From the NCBI GenBank assembly GCA_934647165.1, contig CAKUFA010000052.1, positions 1-9,611 of the forward strand: DNA of 9,611 nucleotides, read 5' to 3'. The translations under genes were made by a program, and so were the position numbers. Each line of letters opens with the position of its first letter. The stretch's first letter is position 1. Shown one piece after another: positions 7,400 to 9,611 of the stretch. Below the pieces are notes generated by a model that was given only the letters and a program-made list of their open reading frames with translations, searched no databases and had not been told where the DNA came from. The stretch is from an uncultured Clostridia bacterium. Its GTDB lineage: Bacteria > Bacillota > Clostridia > Christensenellales > Aristaeellaceae.

Positions 7400-7406
7400 C
7401 CTCCTT
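7400..7406 (-). promoter_or_regulatory. Consensus ribosome binding site deciding the small-protein start
   Basis: On the minus strand the sequence reads AAGGAGG, one of the strongest Shine-Dalgarno matches in the window, with 8 nt to ATG 7391. It is the main evidence that this strand, rather than the plus-strand frame opposite, is coding here. Confidence 0.8.
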
Positions 7407-7434
7407 GCGGGTGATGCTGCCAGTGTGCGCAGGC

Positions 7435-7478
7435 AAAAGAAAAATCATGCGGCCGCATGCTGAAAGTGTGGCCGCATG
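7435..7478 (-). terminator. Intrinsic terminator after the secreted-protein gene
   Basis: On the minus strand CATGCGGCC (7478-7470) pairs perfectly with GGCCGCATG (7454-7446) around a 15-nt loop, followed by A, five T, C and four T (7445-7435). It begins 12 nt after the stop of the secreted-protein gene. The downstream arm is also part of a 14-bp palindrome (7446-7459), so an alternative fold exists that could weaken termination and let RNA polymerase reach the small acidic gene. There is no T-run on the plus strand. Confidence 0.85.
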
Positions 7479-7490
7479 GTTGCGTGAAGA

Positions 7491-8141
7491 TTATTCAATC
7501 TTTTTATCAATGGAATATCGTGCATAGCTCAACGGTTTTTCCCACGTGCCGGAGACTCTCGGGCGGCGCGCCGGGTTGACGGTTCGCACGGCTGTTGCCG
7601 ACCATGTTCCGCGGTTTCCATAAAAACGAACCCTGTATTCGCGCGAGTTATATGGCGAAGATTCCGGGGGGCCGGAAAAAATAACGGATGTCGAATACGT
7701 TGCTGTGACGGAGCCGCTGACGCCCAACGTGCCGCTTGACGGCGAAGGAACGCTGCTGTCTTCGGTAGCTGTTATTGCAAGGCTGGCTGAAAACGTCTTA
7801 CTCCAGGTGCTGGACAACGTATCTGTTTCTCCCTTTGCCGCAGAATGCAGGAACACGTCATGGAGTGTGACGCCTGTGGCTGTTGTTTTCACAGAAATAT
7901 CCTCATAATCCCAGCCATACGAAAGGGGATTGATTGTCTGCTTTCGCCCTCGCGCATCGTCCGCATGCCAGTCATAGATGTGAATGGCTGCTGCATCAGA
8001 GTAGGCGCTGAGCAAATCGTCAACAACCCATTGCGGCACCTTTGCAGCGGATGGCGCAACGTCCACTGCCGGACGGCTTTCCGCATATGCTGCTGATGTC
8101 AGTAAGGCAAACAGCAAGGAAAAAGCTAAGAATTTTTTCAG
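7491..8141 (-). CDS. Uncharacterised secreted protein, probable CTG start
   Basis: A 216-aa protein I do not recognise. A Sec signal peptide is clear: KK at residues 2-3, a hydrophobic core at 4-16, and the cleavage site AYA-ES after residue 20. The mature part has no cysteine. Residues 36-56 include an acidic helix-like stretch (WVVDDLLSAYSDAAA). Residues 66-105 are mixed, with SYGWDYED (74-81). Residues 112-156 are Ser/Thr-rich with alternating polar and nonpolar residues on both sides of a Ser/Pro turn (SSVPSPSSGT), resembling an amphipathic beta-hairpin. Residues 163-186 (YNSREYRVRFYGNRGTW onward) look like beta strands, and the C-terminus is basic. Start: AAAGGAG (8156-8150) is 8 nt before a CTG codon directly ahead of the signal peptide. 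No ATG, GTG or TTG lies nearby in frame; the nearest, TTG 8219, would add 26 residues overlapping the upstream gene. It probably shares a transcript with the 56-aa membrane protein 38 nt upstream. Confidence 0.8.
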   Translation of the reverse strand: MKKFLAFSLLFALLTSAAYAESRPAVDVAPSAAKVPQWVVDDLLSAYSDAAAIHIYDWHADDARGRKQTINPLSYGWDYEDISVKTTATGVTLHDVFLHSAAKGETDTLSSTWSKTFSASLAITATEDSSVPSPSSGTLGVSGSVTATYSTSVIFSGPPESSPYNSREYRVRFYGNRGTWSATAVRTVNPARRPRVSGTWEKPLSYARYSIDKKIE

Positions 8142-8149
8142 GACTCCTA

Positions 8150-8156
8150 CTCCTTT
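8150..8156 (-). promoter_or_regulatory. Ribosome binding site that selects the CTG start
   Basis: On the minus strand AAAGGAG (8156-8150) is followed by 8 nt and then CTG (8141-8139). A second AGGAG lies at 8147-8143, only 1 nt before CTG and too close to be used. The spacing equals that of the preceding gene (AAAGGAG, 8 nt, TTG), supporting CTG as the start. Confidence 0.65.
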
Positions 8157-8179
8157 CGAAAAAACACTGTTTTTGACAG

Positions 8180-8350
8180 TTAACGTCCTGCTTGTGCCAC
8201 ACCGCTGGCTAGGCAGCAAAATGCGGGAATGAGTTGAGCAGCAAGCACAAGCATGCCAATCATTAGGCAGATGCAGCCTAAAAGAAATGCAATGCCTAGG
8301 ATGAGGGCAGCGGTATTTTCTTTGGCAAGCGTTTTCAACATCTCTTTCAA
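8180..8350 (-). CDS. 56-aa hydrophobic membrane protein, TTG start
   Basis: A small membrane protein with no recognised family. The N-terminus (MKEMLKTLAKEN) is charged and amphipathic. Residues about 13-50 are almost entirely hydrophobic (LILGIAFLLGC, then LMIGMLVLAAQL, then PAFCCLASG), long enough for one long or two closely spaced transmembrane helices with a turn near residues 30-32 or 40-42. Cysteines are at 26, 28, 45 and 46. The start is TTG 8350 because AAAGGAG (8365-8359) lies 8 nt upstream; ATG 8341, three codons later, would be 17 nt from it. It ends in TAA, 38 nt before the secreted-protein start on the same strand, with no terminator between, so the two should share the promoter at 8437-8409. 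A small membrane protein beside a secreted protein could be an immunity, regulatory or anchoring partner; this is speculation. Confidence 0.7.
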   Translation of the reverse strand: MKEMLKTLAKENTAALILGIAFLLGCICLMIGMLVLAAQLIPAFCCLASGVAQAGR

Positions 8351-8351
8351 G

Positions 8352-8365
8352 GGAGGCACTCCTTT
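8352..8365 (-). promoter_or_regulatory. Ribosome binding site inside a mini-hairpin
   Basis: On the minus strand AAAGGAG (8365-8359) is followed by TGC and CTCC (8355-8352), so GGAG can pair with CTCC in a tight 4-bp, 3-nt-loop hairpin that hides the Shine-Dalgarno sequence. The stem is short and may be only marginally stable. It could lower or regulate translation of the 56-aa protein, which also uses a TTG start. Confidence 0.4.
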
Positions 8366-8370
8366 CTTTT

Positions 8371-8405
8371 GTTGACAGTGTAGCTGTAATATTTTGCTGT
8401 CCAAC
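8371..8405 (-). promoter_or_regulatory. 5'-terminal stem-loop of the minus-strand transcript
   Basis: Reading the minus strand from about the predicted transcription start, GTTGGACAG (8405-8397) pairs with CTGTCAAC (8378-8371) with one bulged G, around an 18-nt loop. A hairpin at the very 5' end of an mRNA often stabilises it. It ends 5 nt before the AAAGGAG site of the 56-aa gene. A regulatory role is inference. Confidence 0.45.
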
Positions 8406-8408
8406 TAT

Positions 8409-8437
8409 AATATATAGAATTTACGCAATAAAGTCAA
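8409..8437 (-). promoter_or_regulatory. Sigma-A-type promoter of the minus-strand unit
   Basis: On the minus strand TTGACT (-35, 8437-8432), a 17-nt spacer, and TATATT (-10, 8414-8409). The surrounding sequence is clearly more A/T-rich than the rest of the window. The predicted start is near 8403, giving a leader of about 50 nt to TTG 8350. It is divergent from the rplM promoter about 165 nt away. Confidence 0.8.
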
Positions 8438-8601
8438 TGATTTTTACCATTAACATTTGTAAAATGGAAACAAGGATATGCGAATGCTGCTGACTGATAG
8501 AAGACGGGCAGGAGACGATTGAGTTTTGCGCAATTCGCATCCGCGCGATGGCATGAATAACGCATCAGGCAGGAAAAGTTGCGGAAAAAACCGGAAATTG
8601 C
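8438..8601. other. Divergent intergenic region, no gene seen
   Basis: About 165 bases between the divergent promoters. No open reading frame with a ribosome binding site was found on either strand, and no T-run terminator. The only notable structure is an 8-bp inverted repeat, ATGCGAAT (8478-8485) and ATTCGCAT (8533-8540), 47 nt apart. It may be a regulator binding pair or chance. Confidence 0.4.
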
Positions 8602-8630
8602 TTGACAAACAGGTGCATTTGACGTATACT
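8602..8630 (+). promoter_or_regulatory. Strong sigma-A promoter for rplM-rpsI
   Basis: TTGACA (8602-8607, consensus -35), a 17-nt spacer, and TATACT (8625-8630, one mismatch in the -10). This is the best promoter in the window, as expected for ribosomal protein genes. The predicted start near 8637 leaves a leader of about 107 nt before the rplM start. Confidence 0.9.
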
Positions 8631-8636
8631 AGTCGA

Positions 8637-8743
8637 TGGCATCAATAGCTCCGCTAGCCCCGGAAACTATTGACACAGCGGCGGGTGTGCGACCATCACA
8701 TCAGACGCATTCTTTTTCAACCATTATCCGAGGAGGAATACCT
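8637..8743 (+). promoter_or_regulatory. Structured rplM 5' leader, candidate ribosomal-protein autoregulatory element
   Basis: The leader is long for a simple untranslated region. It can form a 7-bp stem TCAATAG (8642-8648) with CTATTGA (8667-8673) enclosing an inner CCG/CGG pair. Downstream, TGTG (8686-8689) can pair with an upstream CACA or a downstream CACA, so alternative folds are possible. A T-rich patch CTTTTTC lies further on, at 8712-8718, before the AGGAGG site. L13 leaders that mediate autoregulation are known in Bacillota, but I could not confirm a match to that model by eye. Confidence 0.35.
8731..8736 (+). promoter_or_regulatory. Consensus ribosome binding site deciding the rplM TTG start
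   Basis: AGGAGG (8731-8736) lies 7 nt before TTG 8744. The next in-frame ATG (8756) would be 19 nt away. The N-terminus from TTG, MKTFMPK, also matches the usual Clostridia L13 beginning. Confidence 0.85.
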
Positions 8744-9175
8744 TTGAAGACGTTTATGCCGAAAGCAGCGGACATTACCCGCAAGTGGTATGTCGTTGAC
8801 GCTGAGGGTCAGGTGTTTGGCCGCGTGGCCAGCCAGGTGGCTTCCATCCTGCGCGGTAAGAATAAGCCGATCTACACCCCCAATGTGGATACTGGTGATT
8901 ATGTCATCATTATCAATGCCGATAAGATTGTTATGACCGGCAAGAAGCTGGATCAGAAGGTCTATTATCATCACAGCGGTTTTGTGGGCGGTCTGAAAGA
9001 GACCAAGTATCGCAAGCTGCTGGCTGAAAAGCCTGAGTTTGCCATCCGCCGCGCGGTGGTGGGGATGCTGCCCAAGGGACCTCTGGGCCGTCAGATGGCC
9101 AAGAAGCTCAAGGTGTACAGCGGCGCTGAACATGAACATGCCGCGCAGAACCCCGAAAAGTACGAACTGATCTGA
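8744..9175 (+). CDS. rplM: 50S ribosomal protein L13
   Basis: A 143-aa ribosomal protein of the large subunit, one of the early assembly proteins binding 23S rRNA; the family is usually 142-148 aa. Conserved blocks are RKWYVVDAEG (13-22), a GR turn (26-27), VASILRGKNKPIYTPNVDTGDYVII (32-56), TGKKLDQKVYYHHSG (65-79), and the signature VGMLPKGPLGRQM (106-118) followed by KLKVYSGAEHEHAAQ (121-135). It starts at TTG 8744, chosen from the AGGAGG spacing and the family N-terminus. rpsI follows 23 nt later with no terminator, forming the classical rplM-rpsI pair driven by the 8602-8630 promoter and possibly controlled by its leader. Its A/G-ending codon choice resembles highly expressed genes. Confidence 0.98.
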   Translation: MKTFMPKAADITRKWYVVDAEGQVFGRVASQVASILRGKNKPIYTPNVDTGDYVIIINADKIVMTGKKLDQKVYYHHSGFVGGLKETKYRKLLAEKPEFAIRRAVVGMLPKGPLGRQMAKKLKVYSGAEHEHAAQNPEKYELI

Positions 9176-9198
9176 CGCGGAAAGGAGACGTGTGAATC

Positions 9199-9588
9199 AT
9201 GGCGAAGGTAGATTATAGCGCTGTTGGCCGCCGGAAGAAGGCTGTTGCCCGCATCCGTCTGGTTCCCGGTGACGGCAAGGTCGTCATCAATAAGCGTGAT
9301 ATTGACTCTTACTTTGGTCTGGAAACCCTGAAGATGACCGTTCGTCAGCCCCTGACGCTGACCAACGTGGGCAACTTTGATGTGATGGTGAATGTGAACG
9401 GCGGTGGCTTGACCGGTCAGGCTGGCGCGATCCGTCACGGCATCGCTCGTGCCCTGTGCAAGGCTGATCCTGAGCTGCGCGGCACCCTGAAGAAGGCTGG
9501 CTTCCTCACTCGCGATCCTCGCATGAAGGAACGCAAGAAATACGGTCTCAAAGCAGCTCGTCGCGCTCCGCAGTTCAGCAAGCGATAA
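9199..9588 (+). CDS. rpsI: 30S ribosomal protein S9
   Basis: A 129-aa ribosomal protein of the small subunit head; the family is about 128-130 aa. Conserved blocks are GRRKKAVARIRL (10-21), DSYFGLETLK (36-45), VNVNGGGLTGQAGAIRHGIARAL (64-86), LTRDPRMKERKKYGLKAARRAPQFSKR at the C-terminus (103-129). The basic tail ending in SKR is the part that reaches the P-site tRNA anticodon stem in known ribosome structures. ATG 9199 is preceded by AAAGGAG (9181-9187) with an 11-nt spacing. It is complete, and no terminator is visible in the 23 bases remaining in the window. Confidence 0.98.
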   Translation: MAKVDYSAVGRRKKAVARIRLVPGDGKVVINKRDIDSYFGLETLKMTVRQPLTLTNVGNFDVMVNVNGGGLTGQAGAIRHGIARALCKADPELRGTLKKAGFLTRDPRMKERKKYGLKAARRAPQFSKR

Positions 9589-9611
9589 TCGACTGCTCAG
9601 ACTATATCAAA

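Noticed and set aside
7092..7463. Plus-strand open frame of 123 codons overlapping the serine hydrolase end
   Set aside because: No ribosome binding site. The minus-strand frame here has a consensus AAGGAGG, correct spacing and a more protein-like sequence.
7705..8096. Plus-strand open frames opposite the secreted-protein gene
   Set aside because: Short, without ribosome binding sites, and opposite a gene with a clear signal peptide, promoter and terminator.
8636..8743. N-terminal extension of L13 starting near 8636
   Set aside because: It would start at the predicted transcription start and replace the untranslated leader. AGGAGG and the family N-terminus MKTFM fix the start at TTG 8744.

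Overview
The window looks like a chromosomal segment from a Gram-positive, mid-GC member of the Bacillota, most likely class Clostridia. The evidence is a full-length PolC-type replicative DNA polymerase (a Bacillota hallmark), strong AGGAGG-type ribosome binding sites, housekeeping-type promoters with 17-nt spacers, frequent non-ATG starts, and Sec signal peptides of the short Lys-rich kind. A finer assignment (a Christensenellales-like gut lineage) is only a guess. No tRNA, rRNA, CRISPR, insertion sequence or phage gene was seen.

Layout: (1) 1-124 is a leader with two small hairpins and no confident gene. (2) 125-5259 (+) holds an alpha/beta hydrolase that overlaps polC by 4 nt, so the two are probably translationally coupled. 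(3) 5267-5965 (+) is a single-gene unit with a near-consensus extended -10 promoter framed by an 8-bp inverted repeat, a secreted protein with a possible PsbP/DcrB-like fold, and a clear intrinsic terminator. (4) 5987-7255 (+) is a single-gene unit with its own promoter, encoding a cytosolic serine beta-lactamase-family protein. (5) 8437-7083 (-) is a compact unit running the other way: promoter, 5' RNA hairpin, a 56-aa membrane protein starting at TTG, a 216-aa secreted protein that appears to start at CTG, a terminator, then a small acidic protein whose 3' part overlaps the end of the serine hydrolase gene antisense. (6) 8602-9588 (+) is the ribosomal operon rplM-rpsI, with a consensus promoter and a structured leader of about 107 nt.

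The ordinary part is replication (polC) and translation (L13, S9). The part worth attention is the minus-strand unit. It pairs a tiny hydrophobic protein with a cysteine-free, Ser/Thr-rich secreted protein that contains an amphipathic beta-hairpin-like segment. Both genes use AAAGGAG with an 8-nt spacing to a non-ATG start, and the first ribosome binding site can fold on itself. I do not recognise the secreted protein or the membrane peptide, and any toxin/immunity or cell-surface role is a hypothesis.
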